NCBI RefSeq assembly: GCF_014191305.1
Contig: NZ_JACHWJ010000001.1
Coordinates: 1,116,001 to 1,180,000, forward strand
Length of the DNA: 64,000 nt
Origin: Pseudoclavibacter helvolus
GTDB taxonomy: Bacteria; Actinomycetota; Actinomycetes; Actinomycetales; Microbacteriaceae
Direction: 5' to 3'
In this document: positions 51,533 through 58,906 of the stretch, piece after piece
Position numbering within the stretch: the first letter of the stretch is position 1
Layout of the letters: the number at the start of each line of letters is the position of its first letter
Made by a program: the position numbers and the translations under genes
The notes under the pieces: generated by a model
What the model was told of the DNA's origin: nothing
Databases searched by the model: none
The model's input: only the letters and a program-made list of their open reading frames with translations

Positions 51533-52392
51533 GCGAACCACCTGCGGTCGTCCTTGAGCTTCGCGATCCGGAGCATGACGAGGTAGGCCACGACCGTGAC
51601 GCCAAGGCCGATGAGGATCACGATCGCACCCTCGAGACTGTTGAACGCGATCGCCGCTTCTGGCCGCGTGGCCAGCATGAGCAGGACGATCCAGGGAGCG
51701 GCCGAGCCGAGTTTCGCGGCATTGAGGACCCAGGATTGTTTCGCTTCCACTTCGTGCCTGACTGCCTGCTCTTCGCGCAGGTAGCTGCCGAGGCTCTTGA
51801 GCACCGTCGGCAACTCGGCACCGCCCACATCCCTCGACATTCGAAGCGTCTCGAGGATCCGGTCGGCGGTCGGGTCCGCGAGTCGCTCCTTGAGGTCGTC
51901 AAGAGCAACTCGGAAGCTGCCGGTGAGGCGGTATTGCCTCGTGTACGCGGCGAAGTCTTCACGCAGCACGGCTGGTCCCGCCTCAGCGAGGCCCGCGACC
52001 CCTTCGGGGAGGGCAACTCCCGAGCGAACGGATGCGACCAAGTGGTCGATGACGTCCGGCCAGACGAGGCGGTTTCGGTTGCGTCGTTGCGTGGACCGCA
52101 CGCGCACGATGAGAAAGGGGCTGGCGCATCCGGCGAGGAGCGCGATGAGAGCGACGGCGATGACGCCGGTAAGCGCCAGCCCTACGGCGCTGAGGGTGAG
52201 GCCCAACACCACCGCTGCACCCGAGAAGACGGCGACGGGAACGCGCTCGAACCCGGCGCGTCTCAGGTCCGCCCGAAAGTCGGTGATGCGCGAGATGCGG
52301 CGGGCAGCGCGCTCGTCGCTCGGCGGCCAGAACCACACGCTCAGGATGATGGAGACGCCGGCTCCCATGACCAGCGCAAGCAGAATCGTCAC
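51529..52392 (-). CDS. tadB: Tad pilus inner-membrane protein TadB
   Basis: TadB pairs with TadC as a GspF-like platform for the ATPase. The 287-residue product has two N-terminal membrane segments (about 1-15 and 55-90), the GspF-like part with LVWPDVIDHLVASVRSGVAL and RVALDDLKERLADPTADRIL, and two C-terminal helices. The GTG at 52392 overlaps the tadA stop. Coupling to tadA and tadC is clear. Confidence 0.85.
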   Translation of the reverse strand: MTILLALVMGAGVSIILSVWFWPPSDERAARRISRITDFRADLRRAGFERVPVAVFSGAAVVLGLTLSAVGLALTGVIAVALIALLAGCASPFLIVRVRSTQRRNRNRLVWPDVIDHLVASVRSGVALPEGVAGLAEAGPAVLREDFAAYTRQYRLTGSFRVALDDLKERLADPTADRILETLRMSRDVGGAELPTVLKSLGSYLREEQAVRHEVEAKQSWVLNAAKLGSAAPWIVLLMLATRPEAAIAFNSLEGAIVILIGLGVTVVAYLVMLRIAKLKDDRRWFA

Positions 52393-52739
52393 AGTGACCG
52401 CCTGAGAACGCGGGCGGCGTCGAGCCCGTGCGCTTCGAACTTCGCCGCGCGGGGCGGTGGCGAGCCTGTGGATTCGAGTTGTGCTCGTCCGCGCCTGAAC
52501 AACGTGGCGGCCTCGATGACCTGCCCTGTAACGACTCCCGTGGGCGCGAGGACCTCCCCAACGTGCCGGGATCCGGACGCCGTCATCTCGAGGTGCACCA
52601 CGAGGTCGATACAGCTCGCGACCGTGGGCACGACAAACGCGCTATCGATGTTCCGGCCGGCGAGCAGCGGCAGGGTGGAGAGCTTGATCAGCGCGTCCCG
52701 TGCTGAATTCGCATGGATGCTGCACATCCCGGGCATGCC
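52389..52739 (-). pseudogene. tadA: tadA (cpaF-like ATPase), 3' fragment
   Basis: Reading left from the core, the frame gives PGMCSIHANSARDALIKLST and LPLLAGRNID, the His box and C-terminal end of a TadA/CpaF secretion ATPase (about 116 residues). The 5' part lies at 58899-59785. The frame upstream of the core is element DNA, so no complete ATPase can be made while the element is present. Confidence 0.9.
52732..52739. other. Element attachment site, left copy (core GGCATGCC)
   Basis: The 8-bp palindrome GGCATGCC, also at 58899-58906. Host tadA is to the left and element DNA (TGAACTTAC) to the right. Joining the two copies restores the tadA frame through NSGMPGMCSIHANS. Confidence 0.85.
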
Positions 52740-53236
52740 TGAACTTACAAACGCACCATAGACGTCGAGCCGCGAGGATCGCTCCTCCCGCCTCAGCATG
52801 CCCGAGGTGACCAGCCGCACGCGGGCGTAGGCGTTCGGCCCGCAAATCGCAACGTCGCGGCTCTCAGGGCATGAATGTAAATCACCCCTAGTCGAAATCC
52901 AGAAATGCACCCGAATTTGCCCGCAAGGGACACCAAGCCCTCAAACCTTTTTCGTCGGTTGCTCTCAAAAAATTCTCTATCCGGCCCATTGTTTCAGCGA
53001 ATGCAACCGCACTTGTAGAAATGTATAAGTAGGGTTTGGACAACATTCTTTGGAGCCATGAACAATTGACAAGAATGCAATAGTCGATGGTATAATGTGA
53101 AGAGGCGGCAAACCTTATTCCGTGGGGGTCTCACCCAATCCAGAGGCTCTCACGGAAATTTCCTAGCCGCATCCCACCCCAGGTTCTTGAAAGGATTTGC
53201 CGTCAGTTCTGAGCCGACCTAACAGAAAGCTCAGAC
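52740..53236. other. AT-rich non-coding left end of the element
   Basis: No convincing gene is seen in these 497 bases. They hold the left arm of the attachment site, a good promoter (53066-53096), and a leader of about 140 nt before rep that contains CCGTGGGGGTCTC and GAGGCTCTCACGG, able to pair as a hairpin. The leader may control Rep or include the replication origin. Confidence 0.5.
53066..53096 (+). promoter_or_regulatory. Promoter for rep
   Basis: TTGACA (53066-53071) and TATAAT (53091-53096) are both perfect consensus boxes, separated by 19 nt, slightly more than the usual 17. The start of transcription would be near 53103, leaving a structured leader of about 130 nt before the rep ATG. 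Confidence 0.7.
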
Positions 53237-54061
53237 ATGATTCTCGAATTCTCGAACCTTCCGCACCCATCACACCCTCTTGTTTATTCAATAGATGGGA
53301 CAATCCATACCCCCCTTGATAGATTCTCACTTGTAAACACTCAGCGTAGAGACCTTACAACGTCTAAATCTATCTCTCTCTGTGGAATCAGAGGTAGATT
53401 CTGTGATTCTCCTCGATGCTCTAACTGTTCGCCCTACAAGAGTAAGCAGTTTCTAGCTCGTGTCCTCCACACGTACAAGAAAAGTTCTACTCAGTCCGCC
53501 GCATTGCTCACGCTAACTATTGCTAACTCTGCCGTAGGCGAACTAGCCAAAGGTTACGCAGAGCTGACAGGCCTACTGAGTGAGTCCTTTACGAAACGAT
53601 CTTGGCTCACGGGCAAGGCTGGAATAACTGGTTATGCTCGCGCGATTGAACTCACGTACAACACCGAGATAAATTCTTGGAATCTCCACGCGCATATTCT
53701 CATCACTGGCGATGATGCTCAGAAATCCTCAGATAAAATTCTAACTCGCTGGCAGTTCAAAGCAGCAGAGATGAACATCAATGTTCACGCCTCAGCTCAA
53801 GACTCAAGAAATATACCGGTCAAGGACATTCCAAAGACTCTGGCCTATATCTTCAAGCAGCACGCGCTGTATGAATCTAGAAATTCCAGCTCACTATCGC
53901 CAGGTAATCTCCTTCGTCTCGCAGCTCACGGCGATATGGAATTCGTTGACCTCATACACGAATACGAGACAGCCTCCAAAGGTGTGCACACTCGAACCTC
54001 AGGCGGCATTCTGAAGGCCTCAACAGTCGCAGCCCTGAAAGCATCCGCGCCTGACGCGTAG
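53237..54061 (+). CDS. Rolling-circle replication initiator (Rep_1-like)
   Basis: The 274-residue protein shows the expected order for pC194/pUB110-type Rep: a Cys-rich N-terminal segment (CGIRGRFCDSPRCSNCSPYK), the HUH metal motif (SWNLHAHILITGDD) and a Tyr motif (TLAYIFKQHAL, Y-x-x-K). Such enzymes nick one strand at the double-strand origin and stay linked to the DNA. Codon use is AT-richer than in the host. Function in an integrated element means that the excised circle may replicate. Confidence 0.8.
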   Translation: MILEFSNLPHPSHPLVYSIDGTIHTPLDRFSLVNTQRRDLTTSKSISLCGIRGRFCDSPRCSNCSPYKSKQFLARVLHTYKKSSTQSAALLTLTIANSAVGELAKGYAELTGLLSESFTKRSWLTGKAGITGYARAIELTYNTEINSWNLHAHILITGDDAQKSSDKILTRWQFKAAEMNINVHASAQDSRNIPVKDIPKTLAYIFKQHALYESRNSSSLSPGNLLRLAAHGDMEFVDLIHEYETASKGVHTRTSGGILKASTVAALKASAPDA

Positions 54062-54252
54062 AACCGCGTAGGGCCGCTCACGCGCACCTACGGGACGCCT
54101 CAGCACTGCGCTCGAACCCGCCTAAACACAGGCCACGGCCTGCCGCTTCGTAACATTGCGTAACACTCGCTATTGCCACGAACAAAAGCATTTCGTACTT
54201 GCCGATGGTATGGAGTAACAAAGCGCAAAACTCGAAACTCTTGGTGGTTCCC

Positions 54253-54768
54253 ATGCCCAACTTATGCAAAGTATGCACCTCGCAACTCCGCGAGAAGATT
54301 GATCTAACCCTCCTCGCAGGCGAGACAGTGGCTGCCGTTCAAAGAGCCTTCCCTGAATTCACGGATTCAGCGATTCGCAGGCATTACCGTAACCACGTCA
54401 CAGCAACTATTGTCACTCATCTGACGAATTCGAGCATTCCAAATGCTGCCGATATCACGCAGCGCCTCATAAAGCTCGCGGATGACGTTGCACTTGTACG
54501 AAATAGAGCCGTCGTTCAAAACGATGGCGGTGCGACATTACGTGCAGCAAAAGTCGAATCAGGAATCCTCACCGAGCTAATCGGAACATTGGGAATTGAT
54601 TCAACAGACCTACAAACCTACCTCGAAGACGCGCAAATATTAGCTCGCTCAGTCTTCAAAGCGACTCGAAATCATCCCGAGTTAGCGGAGCTAATCTCGG
54701 CAGAACTTTATGAAGCCGGAGCTATTCAAATGGCATCCGCATTCACAGACTCTAAGGAAATATCATGA
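54253..54768 (+). CDS. CxxC/HTH protein resembling phage terminase small subunits
   Basis: The ATG at 54253 gives MPNLCKVCTSQLREKIDLTL then LAGETVAAVQRAFPEFTDSA and IRRHYRNHV. This Cys-pair plus HTH layout is shared by many actinophage small terminase-type proteins. The second half is helical (TQRLIKLADDVALVRNRAVV, LTELIGTLGI). An upstream TTG at 54199 is a less likely start. In a satellite such a protein could redirect packaging; that is inference. Confidence 0.6.
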   Translation: MPNLCKVCTSQLREKIDLTLLAGETVAAVQRAFPEFTDSAIRRHYRNHVTATIVTHLTNSSIPNAADITQRLIKLADDVALVRNRAVVQNDGGATLRAAKVESGILTELIGTLGIDSTDLQTYLEDAQILARSVFKATRNHPELAELISAELYEAGAIQMASAFTDSKEIS

Positions 54769-55304
54769 CCACAAAGAATGAAACAGCAAAAGAATCCCAA
54801 GAGGATCAGCAGGAATTCAATTTCACGCCCGAACAGCAGGCAGAGCTAGATTTCTGGCGCGTCCCCGAAAAGCTTTATAAATACTACGGCACCACTTGGC
54901 ATGGACTTACAGAGCAGGGACTCACCGTCGATAACGTGAAGGCCACACGTACTGTGAACATCACGTTTACAGCAAAAATTCTGGGGCAAACTGTTGATCG
55001 TATGGGCTACTCATGGGTGGAAGCCCTCGAATCCCCGGATGCCCAGATCGAAAAGTGGGGCGTACAAAAGCTAGGCGAAGGCCCTGCGCCAAAGGACATG
55101 AAAGACTTCATTACAGGTTCAACGTTGTGGGCTATTAAGAAGAAGTCCGCCCTCGACGCCCTGCGTGTTTATCCTGAGGGAACGAAGGAACGCCGCCAGC
55201 AGGCAGCCTTGATTCAGGACTATTTTGGCGGACCTGATCCGCGCAACACAAAGGGCGTTACGATTTCATATGATCGTTGGGTTCCAGAGGGCGGTGCATT
55301 GTGA
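54765..55304 (+). CDS. Element protein of unknown function
   Basis: The ATG overlaps the previous stop. The 179-residue product has a polar N-terminal tail (ETAKESQEDQQEFNFTPEQQ), then WRVPEKLYKYYGTTWHGLTE and strand-like segments, ending SYDRWVPEGGAL. Its position right after the terminase-like gene suggests a linked role. No family recognised. Confidence 0.6.
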   Translation: MTTKNETAKESQEDQQEFNFTPEQQAELDFWRVPEKLYKYYGTTWHGLTEQGLTVDNVKATRTVNITFTAKILGQTVDRMGYSWVEALESPDAQIEKWGVQKLGEGPAPKDMKDFITGSTLWAIKKKSALDALRVYPEGTKERRQQAALIQDYFGGPDPRNTKGVTISYDRWVPEGGAL

Positions 55305-55678
55305 GTTCAAACAGACTTCGCTCCGAACGATTTCGCGAAACAATTGCCCATTTCCTTCGACTCCGCGTCATCAAGATTCTTCCGCGTATCCCCCTCGACC
55401 GACGTAGCCCTCGCTTGTCCGACGCTGTAGCCCAGGCTTCCCACCTTTTGGCTGGCGAGCATTTCTCGCTGACAGTCTCGACGGGTAGTCCACTCGACGT
55501 GTCGGGTCGCCTGCGAGCCGCTGAGGCTCACGCGTCGGAAGATGGGCGCGCCTACCCGGTCGCCATCATCCAACGTCCGCGAAACTCCGTGACGGGCGAA
55601 CAGTTTGCGGTCATCTCACTGGAAACCCTGGCGCAGCTGATCGCCGTTGTAGAGCACGGGCGCGACGATGACGACTGA
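55301..55678 (+). CDS. Element protein of unknown function, GTG start
   Basis: The GTG at 55301 overlaps the previous stop as GTGA. The 125-residue basic product starts VSSNRLRSERFRETIAHFLR and ends in VVEHGRDDDD. A central stretch (GRAYPVAIIQRPRNSVTGEQ) leads to FAVISLETLAQLIAVV. No family recognised. Codon use is more GC-rich here than in rep. Confidence 0.6.
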   Translation: MSSNRLRSERFRETIAHFLRLRVIKILPRIPLDRRSPRLSDAVAQASHLLAGEHFSLTVSTGSPLDVSGRLRAAEAHASEDGRAYPVAIIQRPRNSVTGEQFAVISLETLAQLIAVVEHGRDDDD

Positions 55679-55904
55679 CGGGCCAGCTCCAACCGAAGGC
55701 CAAGACCTGACCTCAGCTTTTCGCGTCTTCCATGGGGGCGCAGAATGGGCATTCAGCACCGGCACGCTTGTGCGACGATTCCGTCGTGATGATGCCGACT
55801 GGCTCCTCATCGTTCCTGCACAAGGTGACCCGTACCTCATCGATCCCTGCCAGTGTCTCGTCGCCCTCGACCCAGGATTCAACGCGGCACCATTCAAAGT
55901 TTAG
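55668..55904 (+). CDS. 78-residue element protein
   Basis: The ATG lies inside the previous gene's end. The product reads MTTDGPAPTEGQDLTSAFRV, then FRRDDADWLLIVPAQGDPYL and ends near GFNAAPFKV, a small beta-rich arrangement. The overlap supports translation coupling. Function unknown. Confidence 0.6.
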   Translation: MTTDGPAPTEGQDLTSAFRVFHGGAEWAFSTGTLVRRFRRDDADWLLIVPAQGDPYLIDPCQCLVALDPGFNAAPFKV

Positions 55905-56049
55905 TGAACAGAGATTCACTGTAAGACTTCACGTACTCTCACGGCTGGGGGGCGTGCAAGATCGCCGTCGTATACGGCAACTGCCAACAAATTCCTCACC
56001 AGGAAAGGCATCAAGTCCCCGTTCAACGTCATTTCGCGGGGCATCAAGT

Positions 56050-56077
56050 CCTCACTTAGCTTGGTCCCTAAGTGAGG
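56050..56077 (+). terminator. Hairpin after the small gene cluster
   Basis: 10-bp arms CCTCACTTAG/CTAAGTGAGG with an 8-nt loop, followed by CAAGTTTT on the plus strand. It may end the rep-operon transcript or be part of a single-strand origin. Confidence 0.5.
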
Positions 56078-56301
56078 CAAGTTTTCCCAAACGGTTGTCA
56101 GTCTCATTTCCTGAAATGACAACCTCCGCGGTGATCCTTTCCTGTTCGGATCAGGCACCGCAGCTGGCAGCGTCTGAGCTTTGGTTCGGCATAGGCCCTG
56201 CAACCGCGTGCTCGCGTTAGCATCCTCACCCCCGAGGGCGAGCACGCTCGTGCGACCTGGATCAATAGCGGCACCACCACCGCCAGGCGGCACACGCAAG
56301 A

Positions 56302-56345
56302 CCCCTGAACAGCTCCTCATCGGGCGATGCTGTTCAGGGGTTTTG
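56302..56345 (+). terminator. Rho-independent terminator
   Basis: 12-bp arms (56302-56313 and 56329-56340) with a 15-nt loop and TTTT directly after. It is a strong plus-strand terminator ahead of the resolvase gene. Confidence 0.75.
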
Positions 56346-56401
56346 TCATCTCCACCATCAGCACGGCGACACACTTAGTTGCATCTGCAAGCAAAAATCC
56401 G

Positions 56402-56540
56402 GTGTACGAAAACGATCGTATTTCGTTACACATGCGAACCATTCTCAACAGCCTCCAAAGCGGGCTGTCAGCTGTCTCAAAACTCGTGTAGGAAACTTAG
56501 CGCAGACACTAGCTTTCGTTACACGAGTTCCGTTACACTC
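56402..56540. promoter_or_regulatory. Repeat-rich region ahead of the resolvase (res-like)
   Basis: Three copies of CGTTACAC (56424-56431, 56517-56524, 56531-56538) and an inverted pair AACTCGTGTA (56481-56490)/TACACGAGTT (56520-56529) lie before the resolvase ATG at 56546. Small serine resolvases commonly bind such repeats as res sites and autoregulate. No crossover point is proven. Confidence 0.45.
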
Positions 56541-56545
56541 GGAAC

Positions 56546-57142
56546 ATGACAGCGACAGCTACAACCACCGCAACCCGTCTCCTGGGCTACGCCCGCGTTT
56601 CGACCGGCGACCAGAGCACAGACACGCAGCTCCACGACCTCGCCGCAGCAGGCGTGCCCGCTCGTGACACTTTCGCGGATCATGGCGTCTCAGGTGCCAA
56701 GACTTCCCGCCCCGGCCTCGATGCGCTCCTGAGCTACGCCGAGAGCGGCGATGTGATTGTCGTGACGAAACTGGACAGACTTGGCAGATCGACGGCGCAC
56801 GTCATCACACTTCTGGACCAGCTCGCAGCTCGCGGCGTCTTCGTGCGTGTGCTCGATTCGGGACTCGACAACTCCACGATCACGGGCAAGGCGATGCTCC
56901 AAATGCTGAGTGTATTCGCGGATATGGAAAGAGAATTCATCCGTGAGCGCACGCGAGCTGGCCTCGCCACGGCCAAGCGGGAGGGCCGCACAGGCGGACG
57001 CCCTCCCAAGGTAGACACGAAACGTGCGGCCCTGATCCAACGCATGCACAACGACGGCACAAGCGTCACCGAGATAGCCTCGACGCTGGGAATCTCCCGG
57101 CCAACCGTCTATAGGTACTTGACGCCCGCCGATGCAAAGTAG
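56546..57142 (+). CDS. Small serine recombinase (resolvase/invertase type)
   Basis: The 198-residue protein has the catalytic domain GYARVSTGDQSTDTQLHDLA with its Ser, the conserved VTKLDRLGRSTAHVI block, the long E-helix around AGLATAKREGRTGGRPP, and a C-terminal HTH (SVTEIASTLGISRPTVYRYL). The size is that of resolvases such as TnpR. Resolution of multimers or an inversion role is expected. It faces the large recombinase. Confidence 0.9.
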   Translation: MTATATTTATRLLGYARVSTGDQSTDTQLHDLAAAGVPARDTFADHGVSGAKTSRPGLDALLSYAESGDVIVVTKLDRLGRSTAHVITLLDQLAARGVFVRVLDSGLDNSTITGKAMLQMLSVFADMEREFIRERTRAGLATAKREGRTGGRPPKVDTKRAALIQRMHNDGTSVTEIASTLGISRPTVYRYLTPADAK

Positions 57143-57158
57143 CTCGCCGTCCAACTCC

Positions 57159-58880
57159 TCAAGAATTCTGAGATTGAGCGGGCGGGGCGGTCTTGGAAAC
57201 CCGCCCGCTCGGCAGAAATGTTACCCGGCTTGGCAGTGCGTCCGCGTAGCCGACAACTAATCGGTGGATGCTCGCAGCTCGACGTATTCGGCGCTCCTCG
57301 TCAGCCTCGAACGCAGCGTCTGCCAGTTCGGCGGCGTCCATCTCTTCCGAGTTGAGTTGCGGCGATTTCAGGTATTCGACCGAGAGCCGATCTTTCCCCC
57401 GCCCCGGCGCGAGTCGCACCACGACATACTCGCGTGCAAGCTCTGTTTGATCTTTCACGCTGAGCGAGTCGAGCTTCGCCCGCACTGCGTCCGCGAGTGT
57501 CGCGGCACCGCTCCAATCGACCACCGTCTTACCCGTAGCAGGGTCGCGCTTGTACCACTCTGCTCGTAGGTCCTTCAGCGAACCGTGCCTTCGTGCTGCA
57601 AGTTCGTCCCGTTCCGCCTCCAACTTTTCAACACGCTTACCCTGCGCTGCGATTCGGGCCTGAACTTGACTGGCAACAGCTCCCGCAGCGTCGAGCATGT
57701 CGAGCAGAGCCTCGACGGTAGCTCGGGCCTCAATAAGTTCGTCCTCGACGGCGAGTTCACGGCCAGTCAGCTCCCCTGCATCGTCTGGCATTGGTGCCTC
57801 GCAGATCGCGCGCACAAGTGCACCCATCACGAACGGCTCAGCGAGGCGCATGGGTATCGAACTGTGCACCTTGGACGCAGCAGCCACAGGGTCGCGGCGT
57901 TCGTAGCTGGGGCGACATTTCAAGTACGCCTCGCCGTTGCCGTTGCCACTCCTCAACACGAGGCCGCAGGCACACAGAGCCAGGCCCGCCGACAAGTAGC
58001 GCTTTGTCGTGCCGCCTTTCAACTTCCTATCTGGGTTAGTCAGTCTCGCGTGAGCACGCCTGAATGTGTCCGCCGAGACGATGGGTTGCCAAGCGCCCTC
58101 GATCCGCTTCGTTTCGCCGTTTTCCTCGTATTCGAGCACGCCGACGTTGCGCACGCGTAGCAACAGCGCCTTCAATGTCGTAACGGTATAGGCATTGCCG
58201 CCTGGTCGCTTCGGCGGACGCTTCGGATTCTTCCCCTGAGCCAGCGGCGTTCGGATACCACGACGTTCCCAGTCTCGGACAACTGAAGTCAGCGTTTTCC
58301 CGGCGACTATGGCGGCGTATGCCTTGCGAAGCTCGGCGGCTTCGGTCTCGTCGAGTGTCACGCGATCGAGTTCGAACCCAAACGGCCTTGGCCCCCAGAG
58401 CGGCAACTTGTCTGCGCGACGAGCGGCGAATCGTGCCGCCAGACGCATGCGCTTTAGATCGGACTCGTACGCCGCAAATGCCCCCATCACAGTGCTGTGA
58501 AGGGCGTCGCTCGGATTCCTAAGGTCATGCCGCACGCCCGTGGACGAAAAGTGCCACTGGACTCCCGCGTCGCTGCACAACTTCATAAACGCGGCACGCT
58601 CGGCGTCGGTACGCGTCAATCGTGTTTGGTCAGCAGCGACTACAACGTCCACCGATCCGGTTTGCACAAGCCGCGTCAGCTCCACGAACTGCGGGCGAGC
58701 AACGCCGGGAAGATACGCGGACGCCGTTCCCTCGTCCAGCTCAGCCACGACCTCGTATCGTTCACGTGAGGCGAGGGCACGCGCAGCCTTTAGCTGGTTC
58801 TCTGTCTTCGCGGTGCTGGCGTCTCCCTCAGAGATGCGGGCGTACAGGACAGCACGTGTGGCCGTCGTTTTTTGCTCCAT
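57159..58880 (-). CDS. Large serine recombinase of the 6.2-kb element
   Basis: The 573-residue protein starts MEQKTTATRAVLYARISEGD with the catalytic Ser, continues with the catalytic domain (AADQTRLTRTDAERAAFMKL), a recombinase domain (WGPRPFGFE), a zinc ribbon (CACGLVLRSGNGNGEAYLKC) and a coiled-coil region (about residues 380-450). Its start is 19 bp from the right core copy. It is expected to integrate and excise this element at GGCATGCC in tadA. Confidence 0.92.
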   Translation of the reverse strand: MEQKTTATRAVLYARISEGDASTAKTENQLKAARALASRERYEVVAELDEGTASAYLPGVARPQFVELTRLVQTGSVDVVVAADQTRLTRTDAERAAFMKLCSDAGVQWHFSSTGVRHDLRNPSDALHSTVMGAFAAYESDLKRMRLAARFAARRADKLPLWGPRPFGFELDRVTLDETEAAELRKAYAAIVAGKTLTSVVRDWERRGIRTPLAQGKNPKRPPKRPGGNAYTVTTLKALLLRVRNVGVLEYEENGETKRIEGAWQPIVSADTFRRAHARLTNPDRKLKGGTTKRYLSAGLALCACGLVLRSGNGNGEAYLKCRPSYERRDPVAAASKVHSSIPMRLAEPFVMGALVRAICEAPMPDDAGELTGRELAVEDELIEARATVEALLDMLDAAGAVASQVQARIAAQGKRVEKLEAERDELAARRHGSLKDLRAEWYKRDPATGKTVVDWSGAATLADAVRAKLDSLSVKDQTELAREYVVVRLAPGRGKDRLSVEYLKSPQLNSEEMDAAELADAAFEADEERRIRRAASIHRLVVGYADALPSRVTFLPSGRVSKTAPPAQSQNS

Positions 58881-58898
58881 GGTCTCAACGCTACTTCA

Positions 58899-58906
58899 GG
58901 CATGCC
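58899..58906. other. Element attachment site, right copy (core GGCATGCC)
   Basis: The second copy of GGCATGCC. Element DNA (ctacttca) lies to the left, host tadA (gctgttcagc) to the right. The element-side arms of both copies read TGAA outward, so the rejoined attP contains the perfect 16-bp palindrome TTCAGGCATGCCTGAA. Confidence 0.85.

Larger units (their letters stand above)
55905..56545. other. Hairpin-rich non-coding region
   Basis: No gene is supported in these 641 bases. They hold a 12-bp direct repeat GGCATCAAGTCC (56007-56018, 56040-56051), hairpins at 56050-56077 (10-bp arms) and 56093-56124 (8-bp arms), a strong terminator (56302-56345) and repeats ahead of the resolvase gene. Such regions in rolling-circle plasmids often hold the single-strand origin. 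That origin is a candidate only. Confidence 0.5.
52732..58906. mobile_element. 6.2-kb integrated element with Rep, terminase-like and recombinase genes
   Basis: The element spans two GGCATGCC copies. It carries a rolling-circle-type Rep, a small-terminase-like CxxC/HTH protein, three unknown small proteins, a small resolvase, and a large serine recombinase at the right end. Base composition is visibly AT-richer than the flanks up to about 55.3 kb. There are no relaxase, capsid or tail genes. It fits an integrated small plasmid or a phage satellite. The excised circle would be 6,167 bp. Confidence 0.8.

Noticed and set aside
52732-58906. Conjugative or mobilisable element
   Set aside because: No relaxase, coupling protein or type IV secretion gene is present. 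The HUH protein has the order and size of a rolling-circle Rep.
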